A stretch of 51,136 bases of DNA, taken from an uncultured bacterium (lineage in GTDB: Bacteria > Verrucomicrobiota > Kiritimatiellia > CAIKKV01 > CAITUY01). How positions within the stretch are numbered: position 1 is the first letter of the stretch; every line of letters starts with the position of its first letter. Positions 17,842 through 25,058 of the stretch are shown here, piece by piece. The stretch lies in NCBI GenBank assembly GCA_903895695.1, contig CAITUY010000084.1, positions 1 to 51,136 of the forward strand, written 5' to 3'. The position numbers and the translations under genes were made by a program. Below the pieces are notes generated by a model, which was not told where the DNA came from, made no database searches, and was given only the letters and a program-made list of their open reading frames with translations.

Positions 17842-19641
17842 TCACAGGGCGCCAACCGTCACCCCAGGCATCATGATTCGCTGGAACTCCCGCTCCAGAT
17901 GATCGGGCGGGGCATCGCAGGGCTTTCCGGCGGCCGATATGTCCACCAGACTTTCAATCTCGCGCCCCAGCGTCAGCGCATCGAACGGGGTCTTAAGAAC
18001 GCCCTTGATGCCGTGCTGCTGAATGCAAGCCGGGTCGTACCCGTCGCTGACCACCGTCGCCACGAGGGCAACATCCCGGCGAGCTGCCTCGCCCGGCCCT
18101 GTGGCGAGGGACAGTCGGCCGCTTCTGATCATGGCGAGCGGGGCCACCACGATATCCACGGCCAGACTCGCCAGCCGGTTCCTGGCGTCCTCGTCGCCGC
18201 GGGCCAGGTAAACACAGAAACCGCCGTACTGGTGCAGCGCGGAGGCCGCCAGGATCAAGTGCTTGGCCGCATCGTCGACCACCAGCACTCGGTAAGACCC
18301 GGAGTGAGCCGGTCCCGTCGTCCGGGTTTGCGCAATCAGTTTACGGACGCGGGAGACGAACGGGAGCGGCGCAAACGGCCGGCCATCATAGTCGCTTGCC
18401 CCCAACTCGAGGGCACGCGTAACGCGGTCCTCGGTCTTTTCGGACAACAGCATGATCGTGGGAACATGACGGTTCCGAGGGATGGCCTTCAGTTTCTCAA
18501 GGGCGGCGAAACCATCACGGTTCGGAAGTCGCTCGTCAATGACCATCACCTGGAAGCGCCGCCGGCCGGCGCACGCATCCACCGCAAGGTCCGCCTCCTT
18601 GACATGGAAGACTTCCAACTCCTCCTTCTCGAGAACACCCTTGATCACCAGCGACATGACGCGATCGTCGATCACGATGAGCGCCCGATTGGCCCGCCTG
18701 TGAAGCTGGGACTGACTCGACGCCACGCCATTCCCGCCCGCGGCCTTGACCTTGTACAGATACCGTTCCGCATCGGCGACGGCCGCCGTAACGGGCGTTG
18801 CCGACGTCACGACCGTTAACCCCGCCGAAAGGGTCACACCTTTCAATTGTCCACCATTGTCCGTCGCCGTGACGTTTCGCAAGGCGGCCAGCGCCTTCTC
18901 GATCGCCCGGGCCGCGCCGGATGCATCCTCGCCTGGCAAAAGCAAAACGAACTCCTCGCTGCTCCAGCGTGCCACGAGGTCGGTGGCACGCAGACAGGCG
19001 GACAGGATCGTCGCCACGCGCGGCACGATCTCATCCTTCGCACTCTGTGCCCTGTCTTCCGGGCCCTGGGCACATTCATCGACCGACACAACCGCCAGCG
19101 CGACGGGTTCGCTCGCGGCGTGGCAGGTTTGGCACGTCTGCGTGAAGTCATCGCAAAACGCGGCCCGGTTGGGCAAACCGGTCTGCGGGTCGCGTCGCCC
19201 AACACGGGCGACCTCGCGTGTGCGCCGAAGACGGGCCGTCACCCACGCCGCAGCCTCGCCTGCGCTGGGATCGCCCTCCATGTGTCCATCGGACTCTATC
19301 AAGCACGCGTGTTTCTTGACCGAGTCGCTGATCCGCTGGCCCACAAAAAGCACCGGGATGCTTGCCGTCTGAGGGTTCTCACGAAGGCCCGTGAACAACT
19401 CCCTGGCATCCATGTCCGGCAGGGCGACACTCATGACGATCAAAACAACGCGATTGCCCCGGATGACTTCCATGCATTCGGAGCCGGTACGGGCCGCGAG
19501 TACCTTGCGGGTTCCCTGCGACACGCTGGAGGCCAACTCCTCAGTGAAGTCGGGCGCGCATCCGACTACGAGCACGGCGGACGAATCAACTCCGTCCTCG
19601 CCGATCGTCGCAGACTGAGACGCCGTTCTGTCCTGTGTCAT
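17842..19641 (-). CDS. REC-GGDEF-REC-REC response regulator with degenerate sites
   Basis: A 599-aa signalling protein. Domain order is receiver 1 (about 20-140), GGDEF (151-315, beginning DPQTGLPNRAAF), receiver 2 (about 318-440) and receiver 3 (about 455-580). The GGDEF signature reads SSEEF (227-231), with both Gly replaced, so diguanylate cyclase activity is uncertain, although Asp188 of the metal site is kept. Receiver 1 has Ser71 where the phospho-accepting Asp belongs. Receiver 2 keeps it (Asp369, VMVIDERLP) but has Arg for the conserved Lys. Receiver 3 has Ala at the Asp position (IVVAPLAM). The ATG at 19641 is used in place of a TTG at 19677 because a G-rich ribosome-binding stretch precedes it. 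It lies 128 bp upstream of the helical-repeat gene. Confidence 0.8.
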   Translation of the reverse strand: MTQDRTASQSATIGEDGVDSSAVLVVGCAPDFTEELASSVSQGTRKVLAARTGSECMEVIRGNRVVLIVMSVALPDMDARELFTGLRENPQTASIPVLFVGQRISDSVKKHACLIESDGHMEGDPSAGEAAAWVTARLRRTREVARVGRRDPQTGLPNRAAFCDDFTQTCQTCHAASEPVALAVVSVDECAQGPEDRAQSAKDEIVPRVATILSACLRATDLVARWSSEEFVLLLPGEDASGAARAIEKALAALRNVTATDNGGQLKGVTLSAGLTVVTSATPVTAAVADAERYLYKVKAAGGNGVASSQSQLHRRANRALIVIDDRVMSLVIKGVLEKEELEVFHVKEADLAVDACAGRRRFQVMVIDERLPNRDGFAALEKLKAIPRNRHVPTIMLLSEKTEDRVTRALELGASDYDGRPFAPLPFVSRVRKLIAQTRTTGPAHSGSYRVLVVDDAAKHLILAASALHQYGGFCVYLARGDEDARNRLASLAVDIVVAPLAMIRSGRLSLATGPGEAARRDVALVATVVSDGYDPACIQQHGIKGVLKTPFDALTLGREIESLVDISAAGKPCDAPPDHLEREFQRIMMPGVTVGAL

Positions 19642-19756
19642 CGCACTCTCGCCCCCTGGCCAATACCCCCCGAACAACGCTTCGCTGGCCAGAACGGTAG
19701 AACCCTATAAAACGGACGTGCAATACGCCATCGGGGAAAGGCTGAATCGGCCTTCT

Positions 19757-19894
19757 GAAAAACCCTACGAGTGCGGACCCTTTTGCGGTCCCCCTAGGGG
19801 ACCCACTCGCCCTGGAAGGCTGCCGGTATCGAGCCCACCTCTCACGCGAGTCGAAACCAGCTACGTTTTTTCGAAGTCGATTGTGGGGTTTTTC
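19757..19894. promoter_or_regulatory. structured intergenic region with nested inverted repeats
   Basis: The gap between the divergent receiver/GGDEF gene and the outer-membrane gene contains three nested dyads: GAAAAACCC (19757-19765) with GGGTTTTTC (19886-19894), CGAGTG (19768-19773) with CACTCG (19804-19809), and GGTCCCC (19787-19793) with GGGGACC (19797-19803). GGACC at 19775-19779 can alternatively pair with GGTCC at 19787-19791, so two competing hairpins are possible. It could be a regulatory leader, a bidirectional terminator or a small decayed mobile element. Confidence 0.4.
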
Positions 19895-19969
19895 CGGGTT
19901 GCGCCCGCTCGCCGGGATGGCACGCTGACACTCGGTGCCTCTCATTAGGTGACCAACAAGGAGTTGATC

Positions 19970-20743
19970 ATGAAGAAACAAATGGTGTGCAGTCTGGCGG
20001 CGTGTCTATCGATTGCGGCGGCGACCTGCGCGGGAGAGCCGGGCGACTTCTGGCTGGGGATTCGAGGGGGACCCAGTATTCCGCACCTGAGTGGCGGCGG
20101 CAATGAAGTCAGCCGCGGTTATGATTCCATCATCGCGCCGAATGCCGGGCTGATTGCCGAGTACGGCCTGATGACCCGTTTTTCGCTTCTGGTTGAGGTG
20201 GACTACAGCGGGCAAGGCGGTGAACGCAAAGGAATCCAGCCCATCACGCAGAGCCCCGAAGGCTTTCCGCAGTTGCCGCCGGGACAATCACTCTATGGAA
20301 ATTTCAAGAACAAGAGCATCCTCAACTACCTGGAAGTACCGCTGTTGGGGAAATACGAATGGGGTAACGGCGACCACTGGCGTTACTTTATCGAACTCGG
20401 CCCCTATGTCGGGTATCTCCTGAACGCCAAGGAGGAGTCGCGAGGCACGAGCCAGATCTACGTGGACAAGGCGGGCACACCGCTAACCGTCGGCGGTCAA
20501 CCACTGCCCGCCGTATCCTTCGATGCCGATACCAACGTCAGGGGCGATCTCAACAAGGTGAACGCGGGCGTCATGGGCGGCCTGGGAACGGAATACCTGC
20601 TGGACCGAAACAACCAGATATTTCTGGATCTCCGCGGGGAGTACGGCCTTACGACCGTGCAGAAGGATTCGGAACGCGACGGCAAGAGCCATACCGGCAG
20701 CGCGATCCTCTCCATCGGCTACAAACACCTGTTTGGCCGCTGA
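19970..20743 (+). CDS. outer membrane beta-barrel protein
   Basis: A 257-aa exported protein. The N-terminus (MKKQMVCSLAACLSIAAATC) is a signal peptide, possibly a lipoprotein type given Cys at the end of the hydrophobic run. The mature part starts WLGIRGGPSIPHLSGGG and alternates beta strands typical of 8-stranded OmpA/porin-like barrels (FSLLVEVDYSGQG, YLEVPLLGKYEWG, IFLDLRGEYGLT), ending SIGYKHLFGR, whose last strand terminates two residues after an aromatic. The start at 19970 has AAGGAG at 19958-19963, 6 bp upstream. The gene is monocistronic and preceded by a structured intergenic region. Function beyond membrane location is unknown. Confidence 0.8.
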   Translation: MKKQMVCSLAACLSIAAATCAGEPGDFWLGIRGGPSIPHLSGGGNEVSRGYDSIIAPNAGLIAEYGLMTRFSLLVEVDYSGQGGERKGIQPITQSPEGFPQLPPGQSLYGNFKNKSILNYLEVPLLGKYEWGNGDHWRYFIELGPYVGYLLNAKEESRGTSQIYVDKAGTPLTVGGQPLPAVSFDADTNVRGDLNKVNAGVMGGLGTEYLLDRNNQIFLDLRGEYGLTTVQKDSERDGKSHTGSAILSIGYKHLFGR

Positions 20744-20787
20744 CCCGGCGCGCGCATGGCCGATACCAGCTGGCGGGGTGAGTGCCG

Positions 20788-21120
20788 TCACTGAATGGTG
20801 AAGAGCCACCACCTGCTTTGCGTCCGCCCGGCTCTGGCACGCCGCTCGAAGTAAAGGGTCATGGTCTGCCCGCTATCCGTGACCACCTCGAACCAGTGCT
20901 TGCGCACGTAGGCTTCGCCGCTGCCATGGTCGCACGGCCCTGTCTCCCGCCAGGTTCGCAGGACACGCGCAATCCGAATAGTTTCATTCTTCCAGCGAAA
21001 GCGTGTCGGCAACCCCGGTCCACCCACCGCCATCCGAGCCGTGTCAAACGTCTCGCCGTCGGGCCGGATCGGTTCGCTGATGAATCGCGGCTGTGCCGAC
21101 GATGTCACGACGGATTTCAT
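20788..21120 (-). CDS. DUF6504 family protein
   Basis: A 110-aa soluble protein with the pattern TRFRWKNETIRIARVLRTW, then KHWFEVVTDSGQTMTLYF and a C-terminal RWWLFTIQ. This matches my memory of the DUF6504 family (small beta-rich proteins with a conserved F-x-W start and W-R/W-L end). Function is unknown. The start at 21120 overlaps the stop of the upstream membrane-protein gene by 4 bp (ATGA), so the two are coupled. A longer frame to 21255 lies inside that gene and is rejected. Confidence 0.6.
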   Translation of the reverse strand: MKSVVTSSAQPRFISEPIRPDGETFDTARMAVGGPGLPTRFRWKNETIRIARVLRTWRETGPCDHGSGEAYVRKHWFEVVTDSGQTMTLYFERRARAGRTQSRWWLFTIQ

Positions 21121-21527
21121 CCGACGGCCGACACGCCGCTCTTGGCCGCAAAGAGCCGCTTCACCGACTCCCTCATCAGAACCACGATCGTGAAGACGCC
21201 GAGGACCGTCCCGAAAGGCATCAGGATGCACTCCAAGCCGGCCATCACGAGGCAAAACGTGTACGAGACGCGACGCTTGAGTCGACGCCCGGCCGCAACC
21301 ATGAGCCCCGAGAGGATCCAGCCAATCACGATGAACACGGCGGGAACGATGACGAGGATCCAGCCCAGGAACCTCGGCGGCGCATTCCTCGCGTCGAACG
21401 CGCCATTCAACATGGCGATCCCGAGCCCAATGTGGATCAGAAAGATGCAGGAAAACAGTGCCGTCAGGCCACCGACGATATAATGGAAGGTGGCCAATAG
21501 ATCGAGATGCTGTTCATCCTGCGTCAT
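21117..21527 (-). CDS. small integral membrane protein, unknown function
   Basis: A 136-aa protein with three or four membrane segments: TFHYIVGGLTALFSCIFLIH, a short IGLGIAML stretch, a long LGWILVIVPAVFIVIGWILSG segment, and CLVMAGLECILMPFGTVLGV. The N-terminus MTQDEQHLDLLATFHYIVGG is a pattern I have seen in conserved hypothetical membrane proteins of several Gram-negative phyla. No catalytic residues are evident. It is coupled by ATGA overlap to the DUF6504 gene downstream. Confidence 0.65.
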   Translation of the reverse strand: MTQDEQHLDLLATFHYIVGGLTALFSCIFLIHIGLGIAMLNGAFDARNAPPRFLGWILVIVPAVFIVIGWILSGLMVAAGRRLKRRVSYTFCLVMAGLECILMPFGTVLGVFTIVVLMRESVKRLFAAKSGVSAVG

Positions 21528-21537
21528 GGTGCTTTCC

Positions 21538-21852
21538 TTATCCGTACTTCGTCGGAGATTCGGCCACGGCTGACGCTCGGACGGATTCCTTCTTCACCGG
21601 CATGCGACCCTCGACGATATGCTGAACTTCGATGTCTTCGTCGATCTCGGGCCAGTGAAGCATCCGCCCGCCGGCCAGCATTTCAAAATGCGCCCGCTGC
21701 CCAGGCGTCGCAGCTTCCAGTCTCGGGAAGCAGTAATAGGGCACCGAAATCTGCCGCCCGTCCGACAAGCAGACCGTGAATACCTCAGTTCCAATAACGA
21801 CCCCAATCGCTCTTGCATCCGGAACCTGCCGTCTATTACGCGGAGTGCTCAT
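21538..21852 (-). CDS. DUF2442 domain protein (copy 1)
   Basis: A 104-aa protein with the DUF2442 signature: beta strands around FTVCLSDGRQISVPYYCFPRL, then HWPEIDEDIEVQHIVEG. DUF2442 proteins are often paired with DUF4160 proteins and are suspected to act as toxin-antitoxin-like modules, but the biochemistry is not established. This copy has no DUF4160 partner directly beside it; the second DUF2442 gene 37 bp upstream does. The C-terminal tail AVAESPTKYG is nearly the same as that of copy 2 (AVAESRTKYG), which points to duplication. Confidence 0.75.
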   Translation of the reverse strand: MSTPRNRRQVPDARAIGVVIGTEVFTVCLSDGRQISVPYYCFPRLEAATPGQRAHFEMLAGGRMLHWPEIDEDIEVQHIVEGRMPVKKESVRASAVAESPTKYG

Positions 21853-21889
21853 GCCGTTTCCTTCGACCCTGTGTCAAAACGCCTGTCTT

Positions 21890-22213
21890 TCAGCCATGTC
21901 CGTACTTCGTCCGCGACTCTGCTACGGCAGGTACAGGGCACGCATCGGGTCGTCGCTTGCACGTGACTCCGCCGGACTTGACCTGTCCATAGTCACCTTC
22001 CAACAAACCGCGGAAGGACAGATCCTCATCAAGGTCGGGCCAGTGTAGGCCGAAAGGAGACACCTCGACATGGTTCAATTGCCGGGACGTGCCCCTGGCA
22101 AGCCGAGGATTGCCCGCCACAGGAAACCGAATCTCAACCCCGCTCTCCATCACGACAATCATCTGGCCGGCCCGATACTGGACGGACTTGACCGTATCAA
22201 CCAACGTGCTCAT
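21890..22213 (-). CDS. DUF2442 domain protein (copy 2), partner of DUF4160
   Basis: A 107-aa DUF2442 protein. The core motif is LHWPDLDEDLSFRGLLEG, preceded by the strand pair QMIVVMESGVEIRFPV. The first 17 bp overlap the end of the DUF4160 gene (22197-22213), the standard layout of a DUF4160-DUF2442 pair. An ATG further upstream at 22252 is inside the DUF4160 gene and less likely. The C-terminal tail repeats that of copy 1. A toxin-antitoxin-type role is a prediction from gene pairing only. Confidence 0.75.
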   Translation of the reverse strand: MSTLVDTVKSVQYRAGQMIVVMESGVEIRFPVAGNPRLARGTSRQLNHVEVSPFGLHWPDLDEDLSFRGLLEGDYGQVKSGGVTCKRRPDACPVPAVAESRTKYGHG

Positions 22214-22430
22214 GCCACTTCTCCACGATGAGTTGCCGATTTTCCGCGGCAAGTTGCTGCGCCTTCGAAAGTTCGCCTATCTTCATGTTCTGCGATTCGC
22301 GCAGTTCGATACCTTCTTCCACGTCAAACACCGCCTCACCACCCCCGTGGCGCACGTGGACGTGAATAGGCCGGTGTTCGTTGCTATAGAAGAAGAAACT
22401 GAACCCATCCTTATCGAACACTTTGGGCAT
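22197..22430 (-). CDS. DUF4160 domain protein
   Basis: A 77-aa protein of the DUF4160 family. It opens MPKVFDKDGFSFFFYSNEH and continues PIHVHVRHGGGEAVFDVEEG, both diagnostic, and ends with the usual helix ENRQLIVEKWHEH. The His-rich IHVHV strand is the most conserved part of the family. It overlaps the DUF2442 gene downstream by 17 bp. The module is widespread on accessory DNA; its activity is not established. Confidence 0.8.
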   Translation of the reverse strand: MPKVFDKDGFSFFFYSNEHRPIHVHVRHGGGEAVFDVEEGIELRESQNMKIGELSKAQQLAAENRQLIVEKWHEHVG

Positions 22431-22527
22431 TATAACCCCTCTTTACGATTCGGCACCAAATCCCAAGCAACATCCCTCGGCTCTGCTGACACGACCACAC
22501 AGTCTAAGCATCGCGCTGCCCGTCGTC

Positions 22528-23199
22528 CTACTCATCCGATCTACCACGATTGCACCTAGCGCAGAGTGTTTGCAGGTTCTCGGCGACCGTCTGCCCGCCT
22601 TTACTCCACGACTTTATGTGATCGACGTGCAAATCAACGCCTGGCGCGAGCGCCGGGCTCGCACCGCAGGCACAACAAGTGAAACGATCACGCTGGAGCA
22701 CTTTCCACCGCAAACGCAGAGATGGATCGCGGCCTGTCTGTTTTATTGCTGGCGTGTTGCTTTTGGACTGGCGCAACGGAACAACCGCATCGCCGCCGTT
22801 GGCATACTCAACGAACTCCTTCAGCGCGACATACCAAGAGCGGAATCGCCGTTTGTAGGGACCTTGCGAGATGGCCGAGGGCGGTTTGGAAAGTTCGGCT
22901 CTTCTTGGTTGACGCCCATTGTGTTGCCAGAGGACCAGGATGTTCTCAAACAAACGTTCGTCTGAAATGTTGACTTCGTTTGAGACTGCAAGGCCTGCAG
23001 CTATGAGCGCCTTATTCCAAGAGCCGAAGCGACGCACCATCGTGGACTCATTGTACCGTCCGCTCCTTCCGTATTCCAGCAGTCCGACAGTACCTTTTCC
23101 TGATGAGGAAGCCAGACGGTGGAGATCGCCGAGCAACTCGTCGTCTGTCACCGGCATCCCCGAGACACGCAAGATTTCAAATGTTCTCTTTTCAATCAT
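22528..23199 (-). CDS. HNH endonuclease with homing-endonuclease-associated repeats
   Basis: A 223-aa predicted nuclease. Residues about 15-65 and 75-130 are two copies of a DNA-binding helical repeat: the first ends RRFGSWNKALIAAGL, the second KRRFRSWYVALKEFV, matching the homing-endonuclease-associated (HNH_repeat) motif. The C-terminal HNH nuclease has CCACG, HVDHIKSWSKGG, ENLQTLCARCN, so both zinc-binding Cys pairs and the catalytic His are present. The ATG at 23199 is chosen because it begins the first folded segment. It sits in the small-gene accessory stretch with TA-like modules, and its base composition is less GC-rich than the flanks. Defence or selfish mobility are both possible roles. 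Confidence 0.8.
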   Translation of the reverse strand: MIEKRTFEILRVSGMPVTDDELLGDLHRLASSSGKGTVGLLEYGRSGRYNESTMVRRFGSWNKALIAAGLAVSNEVNISDERLFENILVLWQHNGRQPRRAELSKPPSAISQGPYKRRFRSWYVALKEFVEYANGGDAVVPLRQSKSNTPAIKQTGRDPSLRLRWKVLQRDRFTCCACGASPALAPGVDLHVDHIKSWSKGGQTVAENLQTLCARCNRGRSDE

Positions 23200-23288
23200 G
23201 CATGTCTTCCTCGTGGCGAAGGATTGCACCATGGAAGTTCATTCCTGTTGGCCAGTTACCCACTACCCGAGCCTGCTTGGCGTCGGGC

Positions 23289-23307
23289 ACTGACCAACCG
23301 GGTCAGT
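23289..23307. promoter_or_regulatory. 7-bp inverted repeat upstream of the HNH gene
   Basis: ACTGACC (23289-23295) and GGTCAGT (23301-23307) form a perfect dyad around AACCG, 90 bp upstream of the HNH endonuclease start. It could be an operator or a weak hairpin. There is nothing else clear in 23200-23488. Confidence 0.25.
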
Positions 23308-23488
23308 CACATTCGTGCACGCCTCGATGCGACGTCCTCAGTGAGCAGACGTTAGAGTTTAATCGCCGACGGCGGAAGGAAAAAGTATTGCGGGTGGAGG
23401 CGGCCAAAAGGCAATACGAAACGCGGTGTTCGGTGGCCGGGGCGTGATGGGCGGCAGGTGGGCAAACCTGCCGCCTCGTTCGCATGGG

Positions 23489-23794
23489 CTATCGGTATCG
23501 TGCAGTCCGGTCGCGCCAATACCCGGGTCTTCGCTTGGCATGTGCGATGGCAACGACCAAGATGAATTCGGGCTCGATCACGAAAACAATGGAGTAGGGA
23601 AAACTCGGGACAAGGCAACGCCTGAATGGCGCATGGAGCACGCGGTAACGAAAAGGCATCCCAGAAATCTGAGCAAGCTGGGCATCTACAATCTCCCGGA
23701 AACGCCGCCCGAGACCTGCCTGACACTCTTCATAGTATTCGACCGCCGCCAGGAACTCTGCCCTGGCATCGGGGTCGAAGCCTGCGCCGTTCAC
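23489..23794 (-). CDS. RelE/ParE-family toxin
   Basis: A 101-aa type II toxin. The fold signature runs DPDARAEFLAAVEYYE at the N-terminus, a helix GLGRRFREIVDAQLAQI, and the strand pair RRCLVPSFPYSIVFVI then LVVAIAHAKRRPGYW, which matches the ParE branch (gyrase-targeting in characterised members). Translation appears to start at a GTG that overlaps the stop of the antitoxin gene (GTGA at 23791-23794), as is normal for antitoxin-first operons. The role in plasmid or island stabilisation is inferred. Confidence 0.85.
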   Translation of the reverse strand: MNGAGFDPDARAEFLAAVEYYEECQAGLGRRFREIVDAQLAQISGMPFRYRVLHAPFRRCLVPSFPYSIVFVIEPEFILVVAIAHAKRRPGYWRDRTARYR

Positions 23795-24021
23795 CTGAGT
23801 ATCCGATCTGCAGCGGAGAAGACCTCAGACGCAGGAACGGGTTGCCGCTTCCCTTCTTTGTACTCTGCGTACCGATGCTCTGCTTCCATCACCCAAGCGG
23901 CATCAACGTCGCTAAGCACGTCGCCACCCAGCGAGCTCAGGAGACGGTCGGCGAGGAAGGCACGCTCCTCCTTCGGCAGATTCAGCGCCTCCTGCTCCAC
24001 CTTTTCTAGAACTGCAGTCAT
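23791..24021 (-). CDS. addiction-module antitoxin (TIGR02574-like)
   Basis: A 76-aa antitoxin. It fits the short 'putative addiction module component' family: VLEKVEQEALNLPKEERAFL, ADRLLSSL, then a C-terminal region EHRYAEYKEGKRQPVPASEVF. The N-terminal part is the helical segment and the C-terminal stretch is expected to wrap the toxin. The ATG at 24021 has GGGAGGAA just upstream, which decides it over an earlier in-frame start at 24042. It overlaps the ParE-like gene by 4 bp. Confidence 0.85.
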   Translation of the reverse strand: MTAVLEKVEQEALNLPKEERAFLADRLLSSLGGDVLSDVDAAWVMEAEHRYAEYKEGKRQPVPASEVFSAADRILR

Positions 24022-24083
24022 CACATTCCTCCCGTCTATCACTTATGCGAGTGTAACGCTTCGACCGAGGTGCACTCAAGCGC

Positions 24084-24110
24084 GATCACTGTTCACCGTT
24101 CATTTCCCCG
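24084..24110. repeat. GTTCACCGTTCA-type low-complexity repeat
   Basis: ATCACTGTTCACCGTTCATT followed by TCCCC resembles the tract at 35151-35190 upstream of glyS. Here it supplies the last codons and the stop of the oppF-like gene (stop at 24093-24095), so the repeat has become the end of the gene. Confidence 0.5.
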
Positions 24111-25058
24111 CAGTCGCCAGCAGGCAACCGCGTGCCCCTCGCCCACCGGCGCCAGGTCCGGCCGACTGACACGGCAGCGATGCTCGACGCGTGGGCAACG
24201 CGGCCAGAACGGACAACCTTCACCCGGCGGCGCCGGATCGGGCTGCGGCTCGCGTGACGCGTCCTCGCGTGCGATAGCTCGATCCGGGTCCGGCACCGCG
24301 GCGCGCAACGCGATCGTGTAGGGATGGGCGGGCGCGCCGAACACACGTTCGACAGGGCCGCTCTCGACGACACGACCCAGGTACATCACCACCACCCGCC
24401 GGCACACGTAGTTCACCACCGCCAAGTCGTGCGCCACCAGCAGTAGCGCCATGTGCCGCGCGTCGCACAAATCGGACAGCAAGTTCAACACCTGCGCCTG
24501 GACCGACACGTCCAGCGCCGAGACCGGCTCGTCGGCAATGAGCAGGTGCGGCTCCAACGCCAGGGCGCGTGCAATGCCGATGCGCTGACGCTGCCCGCCG
24601 CTGAACTCGTGCGGATAACGCCCCGCGTAATCGAGGTCCAGGCCAACCGTTGCGAGCAAGTCCGCCACGCGCTGCTGCCGCTCCGCCCGCGCCACAATCC
24701 GGTGCACCGCCAGTACCTCGCCGATCGCCGCCCCCACGGTCAGGCGCGGGTTGAGCGAACCCATGGGATCCTGGAACACCATTTGAACCTGACGCCGAAA
24801 TTGCGCGAGTTGCACGGCATCCAACGTGTGGAGCGCCTGCCCATCCACCTGCACGCTCCCACTCGAAGGACGTTCCAGCCCGATCAACGTCTTGGCGAGG
24901 GTGGTCTTTCCTGACCCGCTCTCGCCCACAAGGCCGATGCGCTCACCCGGCCCGACGCGCAACGACACGGCGTCCAGCGCGCTGAAATCACGCCGCCCGC
25001 CCGCCGCACCCCGCACCGTGTACCGCACGGTCAGGTCAATTGCTTCCAGTAATGGCAT
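24093..25058 (-). CDS. oligopeptide/dipeptide ABC transporter ATP-binding protein (OppF/DppF-like)
   Basis: A 321-aa ABC ATPase energising peptide (or nickel) import. Walker A GESGSGKTT, ABC signature SGGQRQRIGIARAL, Walker B LLIADEPVSALD, then HDLAVVNYVC with the switch His. The C-terminal oligopeptide-transporter extension is present: APAHPYTIAL and a Cys cluster in GCPFWPRCP ... HRC ... AVACW. The first 28 bp overlap the OppD-like gene. No permease or substrate-binding gene follows (the next genes are toxin-antitoxin), so membrane partners must be elsewhere. The C-terminus runs into a short repeat. Confidence 0.88.
   Translation of the reverse strand: MPLLEAIDLTVRYTVRGAAGGRRDFSALDAVSLRVGPGERIGLVGESGSGKTTLAKTLIGLERPSSGSVQVDGQALHTLDAVQLAQFRRQVQMVFQDPMGSLNPRLTVGAAIGEVLAVHRIVARAERQQRVADLLATVGLDLDYAGRYPHEFSGGQRQRIGIARALALEPHLLIADEPVSALDVSVQAQVLNLLSDLCDARHMALLLVAHDLAVVNYVCRRVVVMYLGRVVESGPVERVFGAPAHPYTIALRAAVPDPDRAIAREDASREPQPDPAPPGEGCPFWPRCPRVEHRCRVSRPDLAPVGEGHAVACWRLRGNER

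Noticed and set aside
22500..23350. CRISPR array
   Set aside because: Looked for because of the nearby HNH nuclease; no regularly spaced direct repeats here or elsewhere in the window.
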